Part shown: positions 16,806 to 25,892 of the stretch, in pieces
Position numbering within the stretch: the stretch's first letter is position 1
Layout of the letters: the number at the start of each line of letters is the position of its first letter
Assembly: GCF_000427785.1 (NCBI RefSeq)
Contig: NZ_ATYR01000001.1
Location: forward strand, 248,149 to 312,148
Source of the DNA: Massilia alkalitolerans DSM 17462
GTDB lineage: Bacteria > Pseudomonadota > Gammaproteobacteria > Burkholderiales > Burkholderiaceae_D
DNA length: 64,000 bases
Direction: 5' to 3'
Notes under the pieces: generated by a model
Told to the model about the DNA's origin: nothing
What the model saw: the letters and a program-made list of their open reading frames with translations, nothing else
The model's database searches: none
Program-made: the position numbers and the translations under genes

Positions 16806-17381
16806 TTAGTTGCGAACGACTTTCTTGTACTCGTTGGTACGGGTGTCGATTTCGATGACGTCATCGGTGCTGACGAACAGCGGCACCATCACGGTGTGCT
16901 GCTTGGCTTCGATGGCGTTCTCGATCTTGGCTTCCTTCAGCACGTTGCCCGAGGTGTTGCCCTTGACGGCCGGCTCCGAGTACACGACCAGGCGTGCGAT
17001 GGTGGTCGGCAGTTCGACCGAAATGGCCTTGCCGTCGTAGAACACGGCTTCGCATTCCATACCGTCTTTCAGGTAGTTGATGGCGTCGCCCATGTTTTCT
17101 TCTTCGATTTCGTACTGGTTGTACTCTTCGTCCATGAAGACGTACAGCGGATCGGCGAAGTACGAGTAGGTCACCGGCTTCTTGTCCAGCACGACCACGT
17201 CGAACTTGTCGTCGCCGCGGAACACGTTTTCCAGCGGGGCGTTGGTCAGAAGATTCTTCATCTTCCACTTGTAGGTGAAGCCCGTGCGGCTCGAACCGTT
17301 CACGTCCGAACGCAGCACGATGAATGGCTTGTCTTCGACCATAATGATGTTGCCAACACGGATTTCTTTAGCGAATTTCAT
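16806..17381 (-). CDS. efp: elongation factor P, Arg32 (rhamnosylated) type
   Basis: 191 residues. EF-P relieves ribosome stalling at polyproline. The loop residue at position 32 is arginine (NGSSR32TG) rather than the lysine of the EpmABC type. Arg32 is the site of rhamnosylation by EarP, and earP lies 110 bp upstream in the same direction. The C-terminal [13 protein letters not shown] segment is the conserved OB-domain end. A terminator follows 18 bp after the stop. Confidence 0.97.
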   Translation of the reverse strand: MKFAKEIRVGNIIMVEDKPFIVLRSDVNGSSRTGFTYKWKMKNLLTNAPLENVFRGDDKFDVVVLDKKPVTYSYFADPLYVFMDEEYNQYEIEEENMGDAINYLKDGMECEAVFYDGKAISVELPTTIARLVVYSEPAVKGNTSGNVLKEAKIENAIEAKQHTVMVPLFVSTDDVIEIDTRTNEYKKVVRN

Positions 17382-17491
17382 AGTAGTTTTACGTAAAAAG
17401 TAAGTTGCATTAAATCAGCGGTGGCTATGAGCGAAGAAAGCTTGGGAGCCTACGTTTGATCCTGTGGTATTCGTTACAAACTAACCGCGCA

Positions 17492-18664
17492 TTATACCGG
17501 ATTTTGCGCAGCGAGCCTCAGTTCACGGGCGAATTGGAGCAGCTTCGTCGTCAAATCGCCATGGGCGAGCACTTCCCTCCGCCATTCTTCTGCACGAATG
17601 GCAATGCGGGGCAATTCGCCTTGCAAGTCCTGCCACGCGACCGGCATCGCATCGATATCGATGGCGCCATTCCATCCGAGCGAGAAGCGCTCGAGCGCTG
17701 GCAATCCGTCCGCATAACGGCCGAGAAAAGCGCGCAGTTTTTTGTGATGCAGGTTTTCGTCCTGCGGATAGATGTGCCAGACAAAAGGCCGCCCTGCCCA
17801 TTGGGCGCGGACAAAAGAATCCTCGCCGCGCACGAAATTCAGGTCGCAGGCCCACAACAGCCGGTCGTAGTCGGGCTGGGCCACGAAAGGCAGCACCCGC
17901 ACGGTGAGCGCGCCGGCCGTAGCGCTGTCGCCGGCGCGCGCCCCGCTCCCCATGAATGCCTGGACCGCCTCGGCGGCAACACCTTCCGGCACCAGGCAAG
18001 TGACCGGACGGGAGCCTTCCGACCAGGCGCGCAGCAGTTCGGCGACCGGCGCATGCGGATAGCAGAACAGCGAGACCTTCAGGGCCTCCATCTCGGCCGC
18101 ACTCAGGCCGAGGCCGCCCAGGAAGGCAGCCATCGCGGTCCGGTCGGCCTGGAAGGCAAGGCGTTCCTCGTCGAGGCCGGCTTCGTGCAGCACGCCGCCG
18201 GTCTTCACGGTAAATCCCGGGAAGAAGAAATGCTTGGTCAGTTTCAGGCGCGGATGCATGGACGGCAGGCGGTGACAGCCCTCCACCCACTCTTCCGCCG
18301 TCAGGCCTTCGAGGTTGAACCACACCGGGCGCGGCGTGCGCTGCGCCATCGCCGCGACGTAGCCGGGCGGAATGTCGACCGCAAAGAATTCGATCACGAT
18401 GTCGGCGACCTCTTCCGGCGCGAATGTGCCTTCCTGGTCGCGCCAGTGACGCACGAGCACGCCCTGCACCGTCTGCGCGGCGGCGGTGACGTCGACCTCC
18501 GGACAGATGCGGCGGAAACTGTGGAGATCGTCGACCCAGAGGCTGACGTGGACGCCATGTTCGCGCCACAGCTGGCGCGCCAGGCGCCAGCAAATGCCGA
18601 TGTCGCCGTAGTTGTCGACAACCTTGCAGAACAGGGCGAGGGTAAGAGCTGGAGTGAATGGCAT
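17492..18664 (-). CDS. earP: EF-P arginine rhamnosyltransferase EarP
   Basis: 390 residues. EarP is an inverting GT-B glycosyltransferase that transfers rhamnose from dTDP-L-rhamnose to Arg32 of EF-P. The N-terminal CKVVDNYGDIGICWRLA contains the DNYGDIG motif (17-23) with the two catalytic-site aspartates known in the family (here D17 and D21). The C-terminal nucleotide-sugar site NFVRGEDSFVRAQWAGRPF carries the conserved Glu (about 281). The gene precedes efp in a two-gene unit and follows the tRNA array terminator. Confidence 0.95.
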   Translation of the reverse strand: MPFTPALTLALFCKVVDNYGDIGICWRLARQLWREHGVHVSLWVDDLHSFRRICPEVDVTAAAQTVQGVLVRHWRDQEGTFAPEEVADIVIEFFAVDIPPGYVAAMAQRTPRPVWFNLEGLTAEEWVEGCHRLPSMHPRLKLTKHFFFPGFTVKTGGVLHEAGLDEERLAFQADRTAMAAFLGGLGLSAAEMEALKVSLFCYPHAPVAELLRAWSEGSRPVTCLVPEGVAAEAVQAFMGSGARAGDSATAGALTVRVLPFVAQPDYDRLLWACDLNFVRGEDSFVRAQWAGRPFVWHIYPQDENLHHKKLRAFLGRYADGLPALERFSLGWNGAIDIDAMPVAWQDLQGELPRIAIRAEEWRREVLAHGDLTTKLLQFARELRLAAQNPV

Positions 18665-18693
18665 GTCGATACGCGAAAGCGTTGGACAAAATG

Positions 18694-18742
18694 AAAAACC
18701 GGAGCACCTCTCCGCGCAAGCGCGTTGGTCTACTCCGGTTTT
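18694..18742 (-). terminator. terminator of the tRNA-Glu/Ala array
   Basis: AAAACCGGAG (18695-18704) pairs with CTCCGGTTTT (18733-18742); an inner CGCG-CAAG-CGCG hairpin (18713-18724) sits in the loop. On the minus strand the stem ends in a U-run, just after the last tRNA-Glu. Confidence 0.75.
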
Positions 18743-18746
18743 ATGC

Positions 18747-18822
18747 TGGCGTCCCCACGGGGATTCGAACCCCGGTACTCACCGTGAAAGGGTGATGTCC
18801 TAGGCCTCTAGACGATGGGGAC
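18747..18822 (-). tRNA. tRNA-Glu (TTC), copy 3 of array
   Basis: 76 nt with encoded CCA; cloverleaf GTCCCCA...TGGGGAC, anticodon TTC in CCTTTCACGG, T-loop GGTTCGAATCC. Identical to the other two tRNA-Glu copies. Last gene of the five-tRNA array before the terminator. Confidence 0.96.
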
Positions 18823-18893
18823 CTTGAACTGTACTTGCTGCTGTTTACTAAAAATTGCACCGCACCGCGGTGTCAATCTTGCTGCCAAATTCT

Positions 18894-18969
18894 TGGCGTC
18901 CCCACGGGGATTCGAACCCCGGTACTCACCGTGAAAGGGTGATGTCCTAGGCCTCTAGACGATGGGGAC
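18894..18969 (-). tRNA. tRNA-Glu (TTC), copy 2 of array
   Basis: 76 nt with CCA, identical in sequence to the tRNA-Glu copies at 18747 and 19143. Anticodon TTC. Confidence 0.96.
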
Positions 18970-19000
18970 CCGGACTGTCAGAACTGTTGTTTTTCCTACG

Positions 19001-19076
<76 letters not shown>

Positions 19077-19142
19077 TACGGGAAAACAACATTCTAACAT
19101 ACTGCTTACTACATCTACTACTGCGTGCCGCTGGTTGCACGC

Positions 19143-19218
19143 TGGCGTCCCCACGGGGATTCGAACCCCGGTACTCACCGTGAAAGGGTGATGTCCTAGG
19201 CCTCTAGACGATGGGGAC
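19143..19218 (-). tRNA. tRNA-Glu (TTC), copy 1 of array
   Basis: 76 nt with CCA, identical to the other copies. The flanking CTTGAACT next to its 5' end also occurs at the 18747 copy, evidence of unit duplication. Confidence 0.96.
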
Positions 19219-19273
19219 CTTGAACTACCGTACTACTTTACTACCGCGACCTGATTACTGCCGCACTCCAGAG

Positions 19274-19349
<76 letters not shown>

Positions 19350-19485
19350 TCTTTTCACACTGTCGCAAACTACTTCGTACTACTTGTTTGCTACCGTGTG
19401 CTGCTGAAGTGCGAGCATTATAGCGGAGCGCCTTGCATTTCGCAAATACCCATTTTGAGAAAATGCGCACTCCGCAAAAAAGAAT

Positions 19486-20877
19486 TTAGAGGTACTTTGC
19501 GATGCGCGCTAACACCACTTCGCGGCCGAACAGTTCCAGCACCGCATCGATGGCCGGCGTCTGCAGCTGGCCGGTGACGATCAGGCGCAGCGGCATGGCG
19601 ATCTGCGGCATCTTCAGGCCGTGTGCGCCCAGCACTTCCTTGAACATGGCGGCGATCGCAGCCTTGTTCCATTCCACATCCTTGCAGCGCTCGGCGAAAG
19701 CGGCCAGCGCCGGGCGCACCGCATCGGTCAGGTGCTGGGCCAGCAGCGCGGCATCGGGCTGCGGTTTGCGGTAGAACAGCATCGCGGTATCGGCCAGCTC
19801 GTTGATGGTATTGGTGCGGTCCTTCACCAGCGCGATCACGGTCGGCAGCGCCGGCGCGTTTTCGAATTGCGCACCCTGCTGCTGCAGCACCGGACGGGCC
19901 AGGCCGGCCAGGCGCTCGTTGTCGGCCTGCTTGATGTAATGGTTGTTCAGCCAGGCCAGCTTTTCCGGGTTGAACTGGGCCGCCGACGCGGTCAGGTGCT
20001 CGAGGTTGAACCACTCGGTGAACTGCTCCATCGAGAAGATCTCGTCGTCGCCGTGGCTCCAGCCCAGGCGCGCCAGGTAGTTGAGCATCGCTTCCGGCAG
20101 GTAGCCCTGTTCCGGATACTGCATGACGCTGACCGCGCCATGGCGCTTGGACAGCTTCTGCCCGTCGGCGCCGAGGATCATCGGCAGGTGGCCGTACTGC
20201 GGCAGCTCGGCGCCGAGCGCGCGCAGGATGTTGATCTGGCGCGGCGTGTTGTTCACGTGGTCGTCGCCGCGCAGCACGTGGGTGATCTTCATATCCCAGT
20301 CATCCACCGACACGCAGAAGTTATAGGTCGGGGTGCCGTCCGGGCGCGCGATGATCAGGTCGTCGAGCTCCTTGTTGGCGATGGTGATCGGGCCCTTGAC
20401 CACGTCGTTCCAGGTGACTTCGCCATCGAGCGGATTCTTGAAGCGCACCACCGGCTTGACGCCTTCAGGGACCGGCGGCAGGGTCTTGCCCGGCTCCGGA
20501 CGCCAGGTGCCGTCGTAGCGCGGCTTCTCGCCGGCTGCGCGCATGCGCTCGCGCATCGCCTCGACTTCTTCCGGCGAGCAGTAGCACAGGTAGGCAGTGC
20601 CCTGCTCCAGCATCGAGGCGACCACCTCGCGGTAGCGGTCCATGCGCTGCATCTGGTAGAACGGGCCTTCGTCGTGCGACAGGCCGAGCCACTGCATGCC
20701 GTCCAGGATCGCCTGCACGGCTTCCGGCGTCGAGCGTTCGAGGTCGGTGTCCTCGATGCGCAGGATGAAGGTGCCGCCGAAGTGGCGTGCGTAGGCCCAG
20801 GAATACAGCGCGGTGCGGGCGCCGCCCAGGTGGAGGTAGCCGGTCGGGCTGGGTGCAAAACGGGTGCGGACGGTCAT
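19486..20877 (-). CDS. gltX: glutamyl-tRNA synthetase
   Basis: 463 residues, class I synthetase charging tRNA-Glu. [13 protein letters not shown] holds the HIGH-type motif (HLGG, 16-19) and KLSKR is the KMSKS equivalent (241-245). A cysteine pair CYCS sits in the zinc-binding region, and the C-terminal anticodon-binding helices are present. The start is the ATG at 20877; the longer open frame upstream lacks conserved residues. It is directly followed by the array holding its own substrate tRNA genes. Confidence 0.96.
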   Translation of the reverse strand: MTVRTRFAPSPTGYLHLGGARTALYSWAYARHFGGTFILRIEDTDLERSTPEAVQAILDGMQWLGLSHDEGPFYQMQRMDRYREVVASMLEQGTAYLCYCSPEEVEAMRERMRAAGEKPRYDGTWRPEPGKTLPPVPEGVKPVVRFKNPLDGEVTWNDVVKGPITIANKELDDLIIARPDGTPTYNFCVSVDDWDMKITHVLRGDDHVNNTPRQINILRALGAELPQYGHLPMILGADGQKLSKRHGAVSVMQYPEQGYLPEAMLNYLARLGWSHGDDEIFSMEQFTEWFNLEHLTASAAQFNPEKLAWLNNHYIKQADNERLAGLARPVLQQQGAQFENAPALPTVIALVKDRTNTINELADTAMLFYRKPQPDAALLAQHLTDAVRPALAAFAERCKDVEWNKAAIAAMFKEVLGAHGLKMPQIAMPLRLIVTGQLQTPAIDAVLELFGREVVLARIAKYL

Positions 20878-20957
20878 GTCTGGATGCAAGAAAGGTAAAG
20901 GAGTTATTTTACCCCGCCGTCCTTGGCTCACGCACCCATGCGCGCACCCGCCCTGCT

Positions 20958-22298
20958 TCAGGCCTGCGTGGACGGCTGCAGCAGCGGCCGTGGCGCCGCC
21001 AGCGCGCGCCGTACCGCCTCGGCCAGCTGGCGCGCGGCGCGCCGGATCTGGACCGGCGTATGCCGGGCCATCAATTGCAGGCGCAGGCGCGCCGCGCCGA
21101 GGGGCACGCCGGGGAATTCCATCGGATTGACGAACACCTGCCGGCGCGCCAGCAGCATGCCGGCGATCCGCGTGGCGGATTCGGGGCCCAGCAACAGCGG
21201 GACGATCGGCGACGGGTTGCCCAGGCAGCGCAAGCCCTCCTCCTGCAACAGGGCGCGCAGCTCGACCGCGTTGCGCATCAGGTCGGCGCGCAGGCGCTCG
21301 CCTTCCTCGCCGGTCGCGATGCGCAGGCACTCCAGCACGGTGGCGGCCTGCACCGGCGACAGCGCGTTGGAGAACATGTGCGGCCCCGCGAACAGCTGCA
21401 GCTGGCGCCGCACGCTGGGCTCAGGGCAGGCCACGAAACCGCCGTTCGAGGCGAAGGTCTTGGAAAAGGCGCCCATCACGATGTCGATCTTGCCCAGCAT
21501 TCCCTGGGCGCCGATCACGCCAGTACCGCCCGGCCCCACGGCCCCGAGGTCGTGCGCCACGTCCACCATCAGAGTGGCGCCGTACTCGCGGCACAGGTAC
21601 TGCATCAGCGGCAGGTCGGGACTGTCCGCATCCATGCTGAACAGGCCTTCGGTAATGACCAGGATCGCACCGTTGGCATCCACCGCGCGCAAGCTGGCCA
21701 GCAGTTCGCGCAGGTGGTCGCAGTCGTTGTGGCGGAACGCGGCGACGTTGCGGGTGGCCGCGTGCGCACCCTGGCGCAGCGAGGCATGGGCCAGGGCGTC
21801 GATCAGCACGTGGTCGCTGCCGTGCACCAGGGCGGTCACGGCGCCGAAGGCCGCGCCCCAGCCGGTCGGGAACAGCACCACGTGGCGGCAGTCCAGCAGC
21901 TGGCCGATCGCCTCCTCCAGCGCGCCCGAATAGCGGCTGTTGCCGAGCAGGATGGCCGAGCCGGCGCTGTGCGGCCCGCATTCGGCCATCACCCGCATGG
22001 CCGCGTCGATCACGGCCGGGTGGGCGGACAGCGACAGGTAATCCTGTGAGGCGAAGTTGATGCCCTGGCGGCGCTCGACGGTGGCCAGCGGCGCCGGCGG
22101 GCCGTCCAGGGTGCGGCCATAGGGCCAGACGCCGTGGCGGGCGCGCAGCGCGCACCAGTCGTCGAGCGGCGTGGCGCGGCGCAGCAGGTCGCGTCCGCGC
22201 GGCTGGCGGAACAGGGCGACGTTGCCGCCCAGCGCGCCGGACGCGGCCAGCGCGTCGAGGTCGTGGGCGGGATCAAAGGGAATCGGTTCATTCAGCAC
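20958..22298 (-). CDS. alpha-oxoamine synthase-like PLP enzyme (fold type I aminotransferase family)
   Basis: 446 residues from a GTG at 22298, preferred because GGAGG sits 5 bp upstream; an ATG at 22337 is the longer alternative. The enzyme belongs with BioF, Kbl, serine palmitoyltransferase and CqsA, which join an amino acid to an acyl-CoA. Visible: [14 protein letters not shown], substrate-side [29 protein letters not shown] (the Asp binds the PLP nitrogen, but the usual DEAHS is DVAHD here), and the Schiff-base lysine in FSKTF (K280). It lies 49 bp after the GGDEF/EAL gene in the same direction. BioF identity is unlikely because no other biotin gene is present. Confidence 0.75.
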   Translation of the reverse strand: MLNEPIPFDPAHDLDALAASGALGGNVALFRQPRGRDLLRRATPLDDWCALRARHGVWPYGRTLDGPPAPLATVERRQGINFASQDYLSLSAHPAVIDAAMRVMAECGPHSAGSAILLGNSRYSGALEEAIGQLLDCRHVVLFPTGWGAAFGAVTALVHGSDHVLIDALAHASLRQGAHAATRNVAAFRHNDCDHLRELLASLRAVDANGAILVITEGLFSMDADSPDLPLMQYLCREYGATLMVDVAHDLGAVGPGGTGVIGAQGMLGKIDIVMGAFSKTFASNGGFVACPEPSVRRQLQLFAGPHMFSNALSPVQAATVLECLRIATGEEGERLRADLMRNAVELRALLQEEGLRCLGNPSPIVPLLLGPESATRIAGMLLARRQVFVNPMEFPGVPLGAARLRLQLMARHTPVQIRRAARQLAEAVRRALAAPRPLLQPSTQA

Positions 22299-22347
22299 GA
22301 CATCCTCCGGTACATGAGATGAGCAGACAAGCGACATGGACGGGAAT

Positions 22348-24927
22348 TCAGGCCGGGACGAGGGGCGCGGCCTCGACCTGGCGCGCCAGCATCGCCGCCA
22401 CCTCGGCGGGCGGCAGCGGGCGGGCGAAGTAATAACCCTGGGCCGCGTCGCATCCCATCGCGCACAGGTCGGCCAATTGCTCGGGCGTCTCGACCGCCTC
22501 GGCGATCACGTTCAGGCCGAGCCGGTGCGCCATCGACACGATGGCCTCGGCGATCGCGAACGAGCGAGCGCCGGGCCTGCCCGCGCCCGCCCCGGCCGCG
22601 CCCAGCCGGCGCACGAACAGGCCGTCCATCTTGAGAATGTCGATCGGCAGCTCGGACAGGTAATTCAGGCTCGAATAGCCGGTGCCGAAGTCGTCGATCG
22701 AGACCAGCACGCCGGCCTGGCGCAGCCCGCTCATCAGGGCGCAGTTGCCGGCCAGGTCTTCGATCAGCATGCCCTCGGTGATCTCGAGGTCGAGGCAGCG
22801 CGCCGGCATCCCGGTTTCATGCAGGATCGTCAGCACCCGCGCCGGCAGCCCGGGCTCCTTGAGCTGGCGCGCCGACAGGTTGACCGCGGTCTTGATCTCG
22901 GGGAGGCCGCTGGCGCGCCAGGCGCGGTTCTGCAGGCAGGCGGTGCGCAGCGCCCAGTCGCCGATCGGGACGATCATGCCGGTCTCCTCGGCCAGCGGAA
23001 TGAAGCGGCCCGGGTCGACCCGCCCGTACACCGGATGCTGCCAGCGCAGCAGGGCCTCGACGCCGATCACGCAGCGGGTGGCCAGGTCGATCTGCGGCTG
23101 GTATTCCAGGAACAGCTGGCCCTGCGCGAGGGCGTCGCGCAGGCCGTTCTTGAGGGCCAGGCGCTCGCTCTGCGGCTGCACCGTGTCGCCGGAATAGACC
23201 TGGACGCCGTGCTCGCCCCAGCGCTTGGCGCCGCGCATGGCGATGTCGGCGCGCTTGAGCAGGGCGTCGAGGTCGCAGTCGGCCGCCGGGTACAGGGCCA
23301 CGCCCACCGCCAGCGTGACGAAGCATTCGCGTCCCGCCGCGCTCAGGGGCAGGCCGAAGCGGTCGAGGACCTTCTCGGCCACCACCTGGGCGTCGGATTC
23401 GAAGCTCAGGTCTTCCAGCAGCGCGATGAATTCGTCGCCGCCCCAGCGCGCCACCGTGTCGGAATCGCGCAGGCAGCGCCGGATCGCGGCGCCGGCCTGG
23501 GCCAGGAGCTCGTCGCCCGCCTCGTAGCCGAATTCGTCGTTGATCTCCTTGAAACCGTTGATATTCAGGAGCAGCAGGGCCACCAGCCGGCGGTTGCGGT
23601 TGGCGCGGTCCATGGCGTGGCGCAGGCGGTCGCGCAGCAGGTTCCGGTTGAGCAGGCCGGTGAGCTGGTCGCACTGGGCACCACCCTGCAGGCGTCCGGC
23701 GCTCACCCGCGGGCCGCTGCCGGGGCCCTCCCCCCCGGCCTGCTCGACCGCCAGCTTGGGCAGCACCGGCAGGCGCTCGTCGTCGTCGTGGCACTGGACC
23801 CGGTTGCGCCCCAGGGACTTGGCCGCGTACAGCGCCTCGTCGGCGCGCGCGATGGCCTGGGCCACGACCTCGCCGAGGCGGTATTCGACCACCCCGACCG
23901 ATACCGTCAGGCTGATTTCGCTGCCGCCGGTTTCCTGGCCGCGAAAGCAGAGGCCGGCGATCACGCGCCGCACCCGCTCGGCCAGCACCAGCGCGTCCGG
24001 CGCCGGGGTCTCGGGCAGCATCAGGAGGAACTCCTCGCCGCCGTAGCGCCCGAAGGCGTCGGTGCCGCGCACCTGTCCCTGCACCGCCTCGGCGAAGCGG
24101 CGCAGCACCAGGTCGCCGGCCGCGTGCCCATAGGTGTCGTTGATGCGCTTGAAGAAGTCGATGTCGAACAGGCACAGGCAGAACGGGCGGCCATTGCGGT
24201 CGGCGCGCTCCTTTTCGCGGTCGATCAGCCCGAGCAGGAAGCGGCGATTGTGACTGCCCGTGAGCTCGTCGCGGATTGCGAGCTCGTTGATGGTGGCCAG
24301 GGCGCGCTGCAGCTTGACGAAGCCCTCGGTCTTGGTGAGTTCGAACAGCAGCACGAACACCAGCACCACCACATACAGGCCGAGGTTGCAGATCAGGTGC
24401 AGCAGCGGCATGTCGAGGCTCGGGGTGTGCAGCGCCGCCAGGCCGAAGGCGCTCACGGCCCAGATCGCCGCGGCGGCCGCGCAGCTGACCATCAGCCAGA
24501 ACACGCCGCTGGCCACGCCGCCGAGGAACATGGCTACCACCGGCGCGGTGATCAGCCAGCTGGCCGTGGGCGCATGGATGCCGCCCAGGTGCCAGGTCAG
24601 CCAGGTGAAATTGAAGAACAGCGCGCACAGGAACAGTTCGCGCGCCAGCGCGATGCTGCCGGTCAGGCGCAGCACCGGGGGCGCCATCAGCATGACCATG
24701 CAGCAGGCCAGGATCTCGGCGGCCGCCAGCCGCAGGCCCAGCATCCAGTAGGCCAGCGCGTACAGCGGGCCGGCGGTGGCCGCCATCAGGGCGGCGTTGA
24801 CCACGTTCTCGGCACGCGCGAGCGCGGTCGCATCCTGCCGCAGCCTGCCTGGTACGAACAGGTGCGCCGCGTCCAGGTAACGCCCGCGCCACCGCTGTCT
24901 GCTGTTATCGCTCATCAGGCATCCCAT
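22348..24927 (-). CDS. membrane GGDEF-GGDEF-EAL cyclic-di-GMP protein
   Basis: 859 residues. An N-terminal membrane module of about five to six helices (residues 40-200) is followed by a diguanylate cyclase domain with RYGGEEF (GGEEF 296-300) and an I-site RGTD five residues before it. A second GGDEF domain has RWGGDEF (496-500) and I-site RDSD. The EAL phosphodiesterase domain begins EALLRW (624) and keeps NLSARQ, EITEG, DDFGTGYSS, KMD and AEAVE. All three domains keep their signature residues, so both synthesis and breakdown of c-di-GMP are possible. A second ATG at 24915 is an alternative start. Two consecutive GGDEF domains in one chain are uncommon. Confidence 0.92.
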   Translation of the reverse strand: MGCLMSDNSRQRWRGRYLDAAHLFVPGRLRQDATALARAENVVNAALMAATAGPLYALAYWMLGLRLAAAEILACCMVMLMAPPVLRLTGSIALARELFLCALFFNFTWLTWHLGGIHAPTASWLITAPVVAMFLGGVASGVFWLMVSCAAAAAIWAVSAFGLAALHTPSLDMPLLHLICNLGLYVVVLVFVLLFELTKTEGFVKLQRALATINELAIRDELTGSHNRRFLLGLIDREKERADRNGRPFCLCLFDIDFFKRINDTYGHAAGDLVLRRFAEAVQGQVRGTDAFGRYGGEEFLLMLPETPAPDALVLAERVRRVIAGLCFRGQETGGSEISLTVSVGVVEYRLGEVVAQAIARADEALYAAKSLGRNRVQCHDDDERLPVLPKLAVEQAGGEGPGSGPRVSAGRLQGGAQCDQLTGLLNRNLLRDRLRHAMDRANRNRRLVALLLLNINGFKEINDEFGYEAGDELLAQAGAAIRRCLRDSDTVARWGGDEFIALLEDLSFESDAQVVAEKVLDRFGLPLSAAGRECFVTLAVGVALYPAADCDLDALLKRADIAMRGAKRWGEHGVQVYSGDTVQPQSERLALKNGLRDALAQGQLFLEYQPQIDLATRCVIGVEALLRWQHPVYGRVDPGRFIPLAEETGMIVPIGDWALRTACLQNRAWRASGLPEIKTAVNLSARQLKEPGLPARVLTILHETGMPARCLDLEITEGMLIEDLAGNCALMSGLRQAGVLVSIDDFGTGYSSLNYLSELPIDILKMDGLFVRRLGAAGAGAGRPGARSFAIAEAIVSMAHRLGLNVIAEAVETPEQLADLCAMGCDAAQGYYFARPLPPAEVAAMLARQVEAAPLVPA

Positions 24928-25079
24928 GCGCCACGCTCCAAACTCCGAGTGTAGGCAGGAAGATTCCTGTGAGCTTTATTTTCGAACAGAAAGTTGCTGG
25001 AAAGATGAGGCGTGCCAGGCAATACCACTCTGGCAAGGTCGAGCGGCGCGGCAGGCACTTCCGCGCGTTTTCACCGTGT

Positions 25080-25880
25080 TTATTCCGGCAAGGATTTTTC
25101 GGTGAACGAGTCCTGCGTCATCCGGTGTTCGGCTATTCTCCGGCTGATGGCGCCCGGTTCTTCCAGTTCGCGCTCGGCCAATGCGCGCAATTCCTCGTTC
25201 GCCAGCCCACATAGCAAGCCGTCGCGTACGGCCTCGGCCTCGGCTTGCCGTCCCAGGCCGCGCAGCACGGCGATGCCGATGCGGGCCTCGCGCGTCAGGC
25301 TCATCAGTTCGGCTGCCAGGCGCGGCGCCTGCCGTCCCGGCGGGAACAGGGTCCAGGTCCTGGCGTTGCAGTTGACTTCGGCCAGCAGCGCGAGCGGATC
25401 GCCGCGGTAACGCTCGGCCAGGGCGAAATCACCCGCCTCGACGATGGCCGGCAAGGCGCGCCAGGCGTAGCGGCGCGCGAGGTCCGGCTGACGTTCTTCC
25501 AGCTGCAGGAACAGCGCATGGGTTGCACGCGGATCGCCCAGGGTCTCGTTCATGTTCACGATCAGGGCGAAGCGTTCGACCCGCTCGAACATCTGGCGGT
25601 GGTCGTCCAGCCAGGGCGCGGTGCCGGTATAGGGCGCGCCGGCCAGCAGGCGCCGCGCCTGCTCGTCGCGCGCCCGGGCCAGGGCGCTGGCTGCTGGCGC
25701 ATACTTCTCGATAAGCATGCTCCACTGGAACATCGTCATGAAATAATCGGTCCTGGCCGGCGCCGGCGCTTCCTCGACCTGGGCGTACAGCCTCTCCAGG
25801 CAGGCCAGCAGCTCGTCATGGCGACCCTCGCTGTCCAGGGTGTGCATCCGCTGGACGCCGGCTTGGGTCTGTTCGTCCAT
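25080..25880 (-). CDS. conserved hypothetical protein (TPR/helical-repeat-like)
   Basis: 266 residues, almost entirely helical and Ala/Leu/Arg/Glu-rich, with paired helices reminiscent of TPR or HEAT repeats (for example RHDELLACLERLYAQVEEAP). No signal peptide. The start ATG at 25880 follows GAGGATCAGG, and the gene lies only 12 bp after the radical SAM gene, so the two are probably co-transcribed. Function unknown. Confidence 0.6.
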   Translation of the reverse strand: MDEQTQAGVQRMHTLDSEGRHDELLACLERLYAQVEEAPAPARTDYFMTMFQWSMLIEKYAPAASALARARDEQARRLLAGAPYTGTAPWLDDHRQMFERVERFALIVNMNETLGDPRATHALFLQLEERQPDLARRYAWRALPAIVEAGDFALAERYRGDPLALLAEVNCNARTWTLFPPGRQAPRLAAELMSLTREARIGIAVLRGLGRQAEAEAVRDGLLCGLANEELRALAERELEEPGAISRRIAEHRMTQDSFTEKSLPE

Positions 25881-25892
25881 CCTGATCCTCGT

